Of a stretch of 40,644 nt of DNA, positions 8,659 to 15,635 are shown in pieces. How positions within the stretch are numbered: the stretch's first letter is position 1; every line of letters begins with the position of its first letter. Made by a program: the position numbers and the translations under genes. The stretch covers positions 1-40,644 of the forward strand of contig CALUFN010000020.1 in NCBI GenBank assembly GCA_944319945.1. The letters are read 5' to 3'. The DNA is from an uncultured Prevotella sp. GTDB lineage: Bacteria; Bacteroidota; Bacteroidia; Bacteroidales; Bacteroidaceae. The notes beneath the pieces were generated by a model. The model was given only the letters and a program-made list of their open reading frames with translations. It made no database searches and had not been told where the DNA came from.

Positions 8659-9576
8659 ATGTGGTTGGTTTTAGCATTCTTATCGGCGACACTGCTCGGC
8701 TTCTACGATTCGTTTAAGAAAAAATCGCTCGACGGCAATGCCGTGATTCCCGTTTTGTTTCTCAACACTTTATTTTCATCACTGATTTTCCTGCCGTTCA
8801 TAATATTGTCGGCCACCACCGGCCTGCTTGACGGCACGATATTCCACGTAGCAAGCGGAGGCTGGGAAGTGCACAAGTACATCATACTGAAAAGCGTCAT
8901 CGTATTGTCGTCATGGGTTTTCGGGTATTTCGGGATGAAACACCTGCCGTTGACCATCGTAGGCCCCATCAACGCCACACGGCCGGTAATGGTGCTCGTG
9001 GGAGCCTTCATCGTGTTCGGCGAGCGCCTGAACATCTACCAATGGATAGGCGTGGCGTTGGCCGTGGCCTCATTCTTCATGTTGAGCCGCAGCGGGAAAA
9101 AGGAGGGCATCGACTTCAAGCACGACCGCTGGATTTACTTCATCGTGCTCGCAGCCTTGCTCGGAGCCGTCAGCGGACTTTACGACAAATACCTTATGGC
9201 CCCCGTAGGCCACGGCGGCGTGGGCCTTGACAGAATGATAGTGCAAAGCTGGTACAACATATACCAATGCTTCATGATGGCCGTGATGCTCCTCTTGCTT
9301 TGGTGGCCAAAGCGCAAACACACCACGCGGTTTCGCTGGGACTGGTGCATCATACTTATAAGCATATTCCTCAGCGCGGCCGACTTTGTATACTTTTACG
9401 CCTTAAGCCTGCCCGGCGCAATGATAAGCATCGTGTCAATGATAAGGCGCGGCAGCGTAGTGGTGTCATTCCTGTTCGGCGCAGTATTACTGCACGAGAA
9501 AAACCTTAAGAGCAAGGTGGTAGACCTCATCCTCGTGCTGCTCGGAATGTTATTCCTGTACATCGGTTCAAATTAG
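8659..9576 (+). CDS. DMT-superfamily (EamA-type) transporter
   Basis: This 305-residue inner-membrane protein has about ten hydrophobic segments arranged as two EamA-like repeats (about residues 1-140 and 155-305). The first half ends in GPINATRPVMVLVGAFIVFGERL followed by a membrane helix; the second half has the matching pattern RRGSVVVSFLFGAVLLHEK. The Glu-x-x-x at the end of each repeat is typical of drug/metabolite transporters. A cytoplasmic loop around residues 145-155 (SRSGKKEGIDFKHD) separates the halves. The substrate cannot be read from the sequence. The gene follows truA by 32 bp, and its stop codon abuts a long perfect terminator hairpin. Confidence 0.88.
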   Translation: MWLVLAFLSATLLGFYDSFKKKSLDGNAVIPVLFLNTLFSSLIFLPFIILSATTGLLDGTIFHVASGGWEVHKYIILKSVIVLSSWVFGYFGMKHLPLTIVGPINATRPVMVLVGAFIVFGERLNIYQWIGVALAVASFFMLSRSGKKEGIDFKHDRWIYFIVLAALLGAVSGLYDKYLMAPVGHGGVGLDRMIVQSWYNIYQCFMMAVMLLLLWWPKRKHTTRFRWDWCIILISIFLSAADFVYFYALSLPGAMISIVSMIRRGSVVVSFLFGAVLLHEKNLKSKVVDLILVLLGMLFLYIGSN

Positions 9577-9617
9577 GCCTTGTGGCGTATGGCGGTGCCG
9601 CCATACGCCACAAGGCC
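9576..9617 (+). terminator. Long perfect hairpin terminator after the aroB-truA-transporter group
   Basis: Two perfect 20-nt arms (9576-9595 and 9598-9617) are separated by only two bases, followed by a pyrimidine-rich run (CGTCTTTTCACTTTTC). The left arm begins on the last base of the transporter stop codon. Confidence 0.88.
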
Positions 9618-9653
9618 CGTCTTTTCACTTTTCGATTAAAAGATGTTATTTGT

Positions 9654-9684
9654 TTTGCGTTTTGACATAAAAATAGTATTTTTG
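9654..9684 (+). promoter_or_regulatory. dapA promoter (-33 and -7)
   Basis: TTTG at 9654-9657 and TATTTTTG at 9677-9684 (followed by C) are separated by 19 bp, a textbook Bacteroides promoter. The expected leader is about 28 nt before the dapA ATG. Confidence 0.8.
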
Positions 9685-9715
9685 CATCCGATTATAACGA
9701 GAAATCCGTAATTTT

Positions 9716-10600
9716 ATGGCACATAACATATTCAAAGGCTTAGGCATAGCCCTCGTCACACCTTTTACTTCCGACAACTTAGTTGATTATACGGCACTGA
9801 AGAAACTGATAACATACCAACTTGAAAACGGTGCCGACTTTTTTTGCATACTTGCCACGACCGGCGAGACCCCCACACTGACAAAAGAAGAGAAGGCCAA
9901 GATCAAGCAAATAGTAGTAGAGACGGCCGGCGACAAGGTGCCGATCCTTATGGGATGCGGCGGCAACAACACGGCAGAAGTGGTCAACGAGCTGCAAACG
10001 GCCGACTTCGCCGGCATCGACGGCGTGCTCAGCGTATGCCCTTATTACAACAAGCCGTCACAAGAAGGACTATACCAGCACTTTAAGACAATAGCGGCAG
10101 CGACCAAACTGCCAGTGGTGTTATACAACGTGCCCGGGCGTACAGGCGTAAACATGAAAGCGGAGACCACGCTGCGCCTCGCACACGACTGCCCTAACAT
10201 CGTAGGCATTAAGGAAGCCGCCGGCAGCCTTGAGCAGGTGGACGAGATAATAAAGAACAAACCTGACAGATTTGACGTGATCAGCGGCGACGACGCCCTC
10301 ACCTTCCCCATGATTGCATGCGGAGCGGCCGGAGTGATATCAGTGATAGGCAACGCCCTGCCAAAAGAGTTTTCACGCATGATACGCCTTGAAATGAATG
10401 GAGAAATAGAAAGCGCACGCAAGATACACCATAAGTTTACAGACCTCTTCAACCTGCTCTTTGTAGACGGCAACCCTGCGGGAGTAAAAGCCATGTTGCA
10501 CGAGATGGGCATGATTGAAAACGTGTTGCGCCTCCCGTTGGTGCCTACAAGGCTTACGACGATGCAACGCATCAGCGAATGTCTCAAGTTCAGACTGTAA
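9716..10600 (+). CDS. dapA: 4-hydroxy-tetrahydrodipicolinate synthase
   Basis: DapA condenses pyruvate with aspartate semialdehyde, the first committed step to lysine and meso-diaminopimelate, in the cytosol. At 294 residues it has the normal length. The TIM-barrel hallmarks are visible: ATTGETPTL near residue 48, CPYYNKPSQEG near 107, YNVPGRTG near 137, and the Schiff-base lysine Lys166 in GIKEAAGS. The SGDDAL and GAAGVISVIGN segments are also typical. It has its own promoter 32 bp upstream and its own hairpin terminator, so it is probably a single-gene transcript. Confidence 0.97.
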   Translation: MAHNIFKGLGIALVTPFTSDNLVDYTALKKLITYQLENGADFFCILATTGETPTLTKEEKAKIKQIVVETAGDKVPILMGCGGNNTAEVVNELQTADFAGIDGVLSVCPYYNKPSQEGLYQHFKTIAAATKLPVVLYNVPGRTGVNMKAETTLRLAHDCPNIVGIKEAAGSLEQVDEIIKNKPDRFDVISGDDALTFPMIACGAAGVISVIGNALPKEFSRMIRLEMNGEIESARKIHHKFTDLFNLLFVDGNPAGVKAMLHEMGMIENVLRLPLVPTRLTTMQRISECLKFRL

Positions 10601-10629
10601 CCCTTCCGCGCTTTATGACATAACCGAAC

Positions 10630-10660
10630 AACGCCCGATAAGCACTTGCTATCGGGCGTT
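10630..10660 (+). terminator. dapA terminator
   Basis: An 11-bp perfect stem (AACGCCCGATA and its complement) with a 9-nt loop starts 30 bp after the dapA stop codon and is followed by CCTCTT. Confidence 0.75.
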
Positions 10661-10735
10661 CCTCTTACAATTCATATCCACATCCGCAACCGTCTGTAGC
10701 ACAATGCATTACGGAAGACGGTACCAGTCGTTGGC

Positions 10736-10823
10736 AAAAGGATGCCTTTTAGCGTATGAAAAGATACCTTTTACGGCACGAAAGGATAGCTTTTACCACA
10801 TGAAAGGACACCTCTTACCGAAC
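10736..10823. repeat. 22-bp-period dyad repeat, array 2 (4 units)
   Basis: Four consecutive 22-bp units (10736, 10758, 10780, 10802) each contain a diverged AAAGG-nnn-CCTTT dyad, then TTA and a variable 6-bp end. A degenerate fifth unit (10824-10845) may extend into the last codons of the nitroreductase gene. The array sits between convergent dapA and nitroreductase genes, 11 bp from the latter's stop codon. Confidence 0.85.
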
Positions 10824-10833
10824 GGCAAGGCGG

Positions 10834-11466
10834 CTAATAGCCTACCGGCATGTAAACCAAAGGCACGATGCTCGGCTTTATGCCCAAAAACTTCTGAACG
10901 CTCTCAGGCTTTTCGCCGGCATAACAGCAAACCGTACCCAAGCCGTTTGCCGCACAATACAAATAAACATTCTGGACTACGGTCCCGGCATCTATTCCGC
11001 AAAGGGCCATGTTGCCGTTCTGCAGTTCGGTGTCAGACGCTATGACAAGCACCATCGGCGCAGTTTTGATAAACTGATTACGGCCGGCAACGGCCTTACG
11101 CAAGTCGCTACTTCCGATCTTCACCAGCTTGTTGGCTTTTGCGTCATACCTGAACGTGCCGTCGGCCTTACCTACATATATTATCACATCCTGCATATTA
11201 CGTGCCGACGGGGCCGTGCGCTTGCCGTCGGCACGGTTTACGCCGTTAGCCGCCCAAAGCAAATCGGAAATGGTCTGATCCGAGATTTCCTTATTCGTAA
11301 AGGCCCTTGTAGAGCGCCTGTCGAGCAAGGCTTTTGTCAAACTCCCGTTTACCTCGCTCTTCGTCGGAGCCGGTAATGACACCTCCTGCCCGTTGGCCTG
11401 TCCGCAAAACGCCACCAAACCTATAACCGTTGAAAATGCCATTGATAACAATCTGTTCTTCATCAT
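10834..11466 (-). CDS. Exported nitroreductase-family (SagB/ThcOx-like) protein
   Basis: This is a protein of about 210 residues with an FMN-dependent nitroreductase fold. The core begins with LDRRSTRAFTNKEIS, the usual FMN-phosphate-binding arginines, and continues with LLWAANGVNR, TAPSARNMQDV and a C-terminal NGLGTVCCYAGEKPESV segment. An N-terminal Sec signal peptide (KNRLLSMAFSTVIGLVAFCGQANG) points to export, unusual for a flavin oxidoreductase. The chosen start is ATG 11466; ATG 11463 is equally possible, and a longer reading to 11523 would put extra polar residues before the signal. A TATATTTG box lies 28 bp upstream. The substrate is unknown, and the physiological reaction may be oxidation rather than nitro reduction. 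Confidence 0.82.
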   Translation of the reverse strand: MMKNRLLSMAFSTVIGLVAFCGQANGQEVSLPAPTKSEVNGSLTKALLDRRSTRAFTNKEISDQTISDLLWAANGVNRADGKRTAPSARNMQDVIIYVGKADGTFRYDAKANKLVKIGSSDLRKAVAGRNQFIKTAPMVLVIASDTELQNGNMALCGIDAGTVVQNVYLYCAANGLGTVCCYAGEKPESVQKFLGIKPSIVPLVYMPVGY

Positions 11467-11493
11467 ATTACATTCTTTTATTAGTTTAGCATG

Positions 11494-11501
11494 CAAATAT
11501 A
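11494..11501 (-). promoter_or_regulatory. -7 promoter box for the nitroreductase gene
   Basis: On the minus strand this reads TATATTTG followed by C. It supports the start at 11466/11463 because the longer ORF start would lie upstream of the promoter. No clear -33 element was seen. Confidence 0.55.
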
Positions 11502-11656
11502 TTACTTTATAAGTAAAATACATAATTAATCAACCTTATTTTTATTTTGTTATATCTAACTAACTATTTACGCACAAACGTTTACCAATGCATTAGCGGC
11601 AATCACATAATAAACACATCGACTTTCGCGAAAAGCGAATATTATTATCCCGTAGA

Positions 11657-11692
11657 ATTGGAATTTTCGGGAAATAATCATACCTTTGCATC
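11657..11692 (+). promoter_or_regulatory. Promoter of the 115-residue protein / ygiQ group
   Basis: TACCTTTGCATC (11681-11692) fully matches TAnnTTTGCnnC. ATTG at 11657-11660 is a near-match to the -33 TTTG at 20-bp spacing. The leader would be about 52 nt long and contains a ten-codon open frame (11710-11742) that ends one base before the next ATG. Confidence 0.7.
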
Positions 11693-11709
11693 GATAGATC
11701 AGGCATTTT

Positions 11710-11742
11710 ATGCAAAAAATTCAACGAATAAAAAACATATAA
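11710..11742 (+). other. Possible upstream mini-ORF
   Basis: ATG at 11710 opens ten codons (MQKIQRIKNI) and stops at 11740-11742, one base before the start of the next gene. It could be a leader peptide or chance; only position supports it. Confidence 0.2.
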
Positions 11743-11743
11743 T

Positions 11744-12091
11744 ATGAAAACTTTCAAGATCCAAACTAACGCGTCGGGCACAAGGAGCATGATGATAAGC
11801 GAAGAACATCTCAATACGATCAAAAAATACTCGCTGCTAAAGAATCTCATTGACAGTAACGGAATCATAGACGAAAGCGTGCTCGACAAATTGAAATTCA
11901 ACGTCAGGGCCATGCTTGAGTCAGAACAAGAGACCAACAAGGAGTTGCTCAACCTTTGCCTTGACGTAATATACAACAATAACATGAAAGCATTCGGATT
12001 ACATCAGCTCGTAATGCTTTACATCAAATGGGAGGAAGAGAACAGGTCGGCGGCGGTACAAGCTGACGGCAACGCCCCCTGTGGTGAATAA
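11744..12091 (+). CDS. Uncharacterised 115-residue protein
   Basis: I do not recognise this protein. It is soluble, with no signal peptide or membrane segment. It looks mostly helical: charged and leucine-containing stretches at about residues 18-40, 45-78 and 82-100, for example SEEHLNTIKKYSLLKNLID and LNLCLDVIYNNNMKAFG. The last 15 residues are Ala/Gly-rich and probably disordered. The gene has a well-formed promoter and a 56-bp gap before ygiQ, so the two are probably co-transcribed. Codon use looks like that of its neighbours. A regulatory or accessory role to YgiQ is possible but unsupported. Confidence 0.65.
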   Translation: MKTFKIQTNASGTRSMMISEEHLNTIKKYSLLKNLIDSNGIIDESVLDKLKFNVRAMLESEQETNKELLNLCLDVIYNNNMKAFGLHQLVMLYIKWEEENRSAAVQADGNAPCGE

Positions 12092-12146
12092 GCACTACCG
12101 CAAACGCCACATAATTAACACAAAATATCAGACACTTTTACGGATA

Positions 12147-14099
12147 ATGACATCTTCACCGACAAACTTTCATCCGGCAGCAAGGAAAGAAGACTGGCTC
12201 CCTACGACAAAAAAAGAGGTCGAACTAAGAGGATGGGACTCGCTTGACGTCATCATCTTCTCGGCCGACGCATACGTAGACCATCCGTCGTTCGGAGCTG
12301 CCGTAATAGGAAGGACGCTGGAGGCACTGGGCTTACGCGTAGCCATCGTCCCGCAACCTGACTGGCACGGAGACTTCAGGGACTTCAAGAAACTGGGGAA
12401 GCCAAGATTGTTTTTCGGCATAGCACCAGGATGCATGGACTCAATGGTCAACAAATACACGGCTAACAGGAGGCTTCGCTCCGAAGACGCATACAGCCCC
12501 GACGGAAGACACGACTGCAGGCCTGAATACCCGACCATCGTATATAGCAAGATATTGCGCAGCCTGTTCCCCGACGTGCCGGTCATTCTCGGCGGCATAG
12601 AAGCCTCGCTCAGGCGGTTGACCCATTATGACTATTGGAAAGACGAACTGAGGAAGAGCATATTATGCGATTCTGAGGCTGACATGATAATCTACGGTAT
12701 GGGCGAGAAGCCCATCACAGCCCTGTGCGCAGAAATGAGCAGCGGTAAGTCGATCAACGAAATACACGACATACCGCAGACCGCTTACCTCTGCCGCGAG
12801 AGCGAGATTCCCGGCGGAATATCGGCTGACGACGTAGTGCTGCATCCGCACGAGACATGCTTGCACGACAAGAAGGCACAAGCCGAAAACTTCAAGCACA
12901 TCGAAGAGGAGTCAAACAAGCTCCACGCCAGCCGCATACTACAGGAAGTAGACGATAAATACGTAGTGGTCAATCCTCCGTATCCGCCGATGACGACGGA
13001 GGAAATAGACAAATGTTACGACCTGCCGTACACAAGATTGCCCCACCCCAAATACAAGGGTAAGCGGATACCGGCATACGAGATGATAAAACATTCTGTC
13101 AACATCCACCGCGGATGCTTCGGCGGCTGCGCCTTCTGCACGATCAGCGCCCATCAAGGTAAGTTTATCTCGTCGAGAAGCAAGGAAAGCATACTTAAGG
13201 AAGTGCGTCAAATAATCAAGATGCCAGACTTCAAGGGATACCTAAGCGACTTGGGCGGACCGTCGGCCAACATGTACGGCATGGGAGGCAAAGATTGGCG
13301 TGTATGCGAAAAATGCAAACGGCCTTCATGCATAAATCCGGCGGTATGCCCCAATCTCAACACCGACCACGGCCAGTTGCTCGACATATACCACGCCGTT
13401 GACGCGCTTCCTGAAATCAAGAAGAGCTTTATAGGCAGCGGCGTAAGGTATGACCTGCTGCTACATAAGAGCAAGGACGAAAACTGCAATAAGACCGCCA
13501 AGACATACACCCGCGAGCTTATATGCAAGCATGTAAGCGGCAGGCTCAAGGTAGCACCCGAGCATACGTCGGACAAAGTGTTGCGGCTAATGCGGAAACC
13601 GTCATTCAAGCAATTTGAGGAATTTAAGAAGATCTTCGACGAAATTAATACAAAAGAAAACCTCAGGCAGCAGATAATCCCGTATTTCATTAGCAGCCAC
13701 CCGGGATGCACGGAAGAAGACATGGCCGAACTCGCCGTAATAACAAAGAAACTGAATTTTCATCTTGAGCAGGTGCAAGACTTCACGCCTACCCCGATGA
13801 CCGTTAGCACGGAAACATGGTACACGGGTTTTGACCCGTACACATTGCAACCGGTATATTCAGCAAAGACCCAACGTGAGAAATTGGCACAAAGGCAATT
13901 CTTCTTTTGGTACAAACCGGAGGAAAGGCGCAATATAGAAAGAGAGCTGACAAGAATAGGACGGCCCGACTTAATAAAAAAGCTATACTCGGGTGTCAGC
14001 ATTCATAAAAAAACATTTACGCAAGATGACGATAATAGAACAAAGCATCGTAGGGAAGAAAAACCAACAGGAATGCGAAGACGGAATAGCCGTAAATGA
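12147..14099 (+). CDS. YgiQ-family radical SAM protein
   Basis: This 650-residue protein belongs to the YgiQ radical SAM family, whose reaction is still unknown. The chosen ATG at 12147 gives the family-typical start MTSSPTNFHPAARKEDWLP; an upstream frame extension to 12081 would add 22 residues with no family resemblance. A cobalamin-binding-like N-terminal domain (about residues 25-200, VIIFSADAYVDHPSFGAA and VILGGIEASLRRLTHYDYW) precedes the radical SAM core. The [4Fe-4S] cysteines are Cys324, Cys328 and Cys331 in HRGCFGGCAFC. A further Cys cluster (CEKCKRPSCINPAVC) lies near residue 388-402. The tail is basic and likely disordered; its last 74 bp also encode the start of the next gene in another frame. 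Confidence 0.93.
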   Translation: MTSSPTNFHPAARKEDWLPTTKKEVELRGWDSLDVIIFSADAYVDHPSFGAAVIGRTLEALGLRVAIVPQPDWHGDFRDFKKLGKPRLFFGIAPGCMDSMVNKYTANRRLRSEDAYSPDGRHDCRPEYPTIVYSKILRSLFPDVPVILGGIEASLRRLTHYDYWKDELRKSILCDSEADMIIYGMGEKPITALCAEMSSGKSINEIHDIPQTAYLCRESEIPGGISADDVVLHPHETCLHDKKAQAENFKHIEEESNKLHASRILQEVDDKYVVVNPPYPPMTTEEIDKCYDLPYTRLPHPKYKGKRIPAYEMIKHSVNIHRGCFGGCAFCTISAHQGKFISSRSKESILKEVRQIIKMPDFKGYLSDLGGPSANMYGMGGKDWRVCEKCKRPSCINPAVCPNLNTDHGQLLDIYHAVDALPEIKKSFIGSGVRYDLLLHKSKDENCNKTAKTYTRELICKHVSGRLKVAPEHTSDKVLRLMRKPSFKQFEEFKKIFDEINTKENLRQQIIPYFISSHPGCTEEDMAELAVITKKLNFHLEQVQDFTPTPMTVSTETWYTGFDPYTLQPVYSAKTQREKLAQRQFFFWYKPEERRNIERELTRIGRPDLIKKLYSGVSIHKKTFTQDDDNRTKHRREEKPTGMRRRNSRK

Positions 14100-14844
14100 C
14101 CGCTTCGCCGCCATTATCGACGGCAGCACAAGCAAGACGCCGCTAAAGATAAGCGAAAAAACGAGCAATGGCCGTTATTGCATGGAGTTGATAAGACAAT
14201 TTATCTGCGATATGCCGTCAGACATCAGCCTTGAAGGATTTTGTTCCGAGATAACCAAATTAATACAAGCAAGATATAGGGAACTGCACGCTGACTTGGA
14301 ACGCTTAAAGAAGAATCCCATAGAACGCCTCACGGCAAGCGCGATAATATTCTCCGACTATTACAAGCAGATATGGATGATCGGCGACTGCCAGTGCATG
14401 GTTGGCAATGCGTACTACGACAATCCCAAGCCACAAGAAAAGGTGCTAGCCGAAAAGCGAGCGCAATATCTTCATTCGGTAATAAAGAACGATGATGACA
14501 TTAACGACATGCAGACCGTCGACAAAGGTCGGAAATATATATTAAACGACCTGATTGAAAGCTGTAACGGGCAAAACATTACGTATGCGGTGATCGACGG
14601 CTTTGACATTCCGCTTGATAAAATAAGGGTCATCAACGTTGAAGACGAAAAACAAGACATTGTACTTGCCAGCGACGGTTACCCAGTATTAAAACCCACT
14701 CTTGATGATAGCGAGAAGGCCTTATCAGCACAACTGACAAGCGACCCGCTCTGCATAAACGCATTTAAGGCTACAAAAGGGTTGATGAAAGGCAACAAGT
14801 CTTTCGACGACAGAAGCTACATCAGACTCAAATTGACAGTCTGA
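14026..14844 (+). CDS. Divergent PP2C-like (PPM) protein phosphatase
   Basis: The 272-residue protein shows the metal-binding motifs of PPM/PP2C serine/threonine phosphatases in order: ECEDG (about residue 16), AAIIDGST (replacing the usual DGMGG), WMIGDCQ (about 115), VLASDGYP (about 215) and SFDDRSYIRL near the C-terminus. The acidic metal ligands are all present, so activity is plausible. The target is unknown. No signal peptide or membrane segment is seen. ATG 14026 is the only start that keeps the first motif close to the N-terminus; it overlaps the ygiQ 3' end by 74 bp. An in-frame ATG at 13993 would overlap further. A shared terminator separates it from the convergent rprY. Confidence 0.72.
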   Translation: MTIIEQSIVGKKNQQECEDGIAVNDRFAAIIDGSTSKTPLKISEKTSNGRYCMELIRQFICDMPSDISLEGFCSEITKLIQARYRELHADLERLKKNPIERLTASAIIFSDYYKQIWMIGDCQCMVGNAYYDNPKPQEKVLAEKRAQYLHSVIKNDDDINDMQTVDKGRKYILNDLIESCNGQNITYAVIDGFDIPLDKIRVINVEDEKQDIVLASDGYPVLKPTLDDSEKALSAQLTSDPLCINAFKATKGLMKGNKSFDDRSYIRLKLTV

Positions 14845-14858
14845 CAACCGGGAACGAT

Positions 14859-14905
14859 AATCCCGTAAGTTTCACTCCGTTTCAGAAATGATAACTTACG
14901 GGATT
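14859..14905. terminator. Bidirectional terminator between the phosphatase gene and rprY
   Basis: A 13-bp perfect stem (AATCCCGTAAGTT at 14859-14871 with its complement at 14893-14905) lies between two convergent genes, so one hairpin probably serves both. Confidence 0.8.
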
Positions 14906-14929
14906 TCAATTCACTCGATCGCAAGCTCA

Positions 14930-15628
14930 TTAATCTTGCTCAGGGGTTATCAGCTTATAGCCCTTACCGTGAATATTGATGATTTCTATTTGGTCGTCAT
15001 CCTTCAGGTGCTTACGCAACTTAGTGATGTAGACATCCATAGAACGGGCATTAAAGTAATTGTCGTCGATCCAAATCGTCTTCAATGCAAAATCACGCTG
15101 CAAGATCTCGTTAGCATGAGAGCAAAGCAATGCAAGAAGCTCATTCTCCTTAGTTGTCAGCTTGGTCTGCTTGTCACCGATTGTAAGGAGCTGTTTTTGC
15201 GTATCAAACGTAAAGCGTCCGATATGATAAATCGTATTCTCCTTGTTCTTCTTGCCGCGAACGCGACGTAGAATGGCCTCGATACGGAACACAAGCTCTT
15301 CCATAGAGAAGGGCTTGGTGATATAATCGTCAGCTCCGATCTTGAAACCGTCGAGGATGTCTTCTTTCAAAGTCTTCGCCGTAAGGAAGATTATCGGAAT
15401 CTCAGCATTTGCCTGACGTATCTCCTGGGCAAGCGTAAAACCATCTTTCTTGGGCATCATTACATCAAGCACGCAAATGTCAAACTTGTTCTTCAGGAAT
15501 GCCTTATATCCAGCTTCGCCGTCGGGACAAAGTTCTGCACTATAACCTTTAGCTTGCAAATATTCGCGAAGCAACATTCCGAGATTCTCGTCGTCTTCGC
15601 ACAATAGGATCTTCAATTTCTCATCCAT
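14930..15628 (-). CDS. rprY: OmpR-family response regulator RprY
   Basis: A 232-residue response regulator. The receiver domain (residues 5-120) has the acidic pair Asp12/Asp13, the phospho-acceptor Asp55 in VLDVMMPKKDG, Thr-Ala in FLTAKT and Lys in YITKPFS. A winged-helix DNA-binding domain (about 135-228) ends with SMDVYITKLRKHLKDD and INIHGKGYKLI. Identity to Bacteroides RprY is judged from overall likeness and pairing with an RprX-type kinase. The start is ATG 15628; an in-frame TTG at 15634 is less likely. It begins 7 bp after the rprX stop codon, so the pair is one operon. In Porphyromonas gingivalis RprY has been linked to sodium and redox stress and to the nqr promoter; an intact nqr operon lies in this window. 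Confidence 0.9.
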   Translation of the reverse strand: MDEKLKILLCEDDENLGMLLREYLQAKGYSAELCPDGEAGYKAFLKNKFDICVLDVMMPKKDGFTLAQEIRQANAEIPIIFLTAKTLKEDILDGFKIGADDYITKPFSMEELVFRIEAILRRVRGKKNKENTIYHIGRFTFDTQKQLLTIGDKQTKLTTKENELLALLCSHANEILQRDFALKTIWIDDNYFNARSMDVYITKLRKHLKDDDQIEIINIHGKGYKLITPEQD

Positions 15629-15635
15629 AGTCAAT

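Noticed and set aside
10736-10823. CRISPR array
   Set aside because: The period is 22 bp with only about 9 variable bases, the repeated part is itself diverged, and no cas gene is present. Repeats and spacers are both too short.
10515-11045. 176-codon plus-strand open frame
   Set aside because: It spans the end of dapA, the terminator, the repeat array and the antisense of the nitroreductase gene; its composition is not protein-like.
15629-15634. TTG start for rprY
   Set aside because: The ATG at 15628 gives the normal receiver-domain N-terminus and needs no rare start codon.
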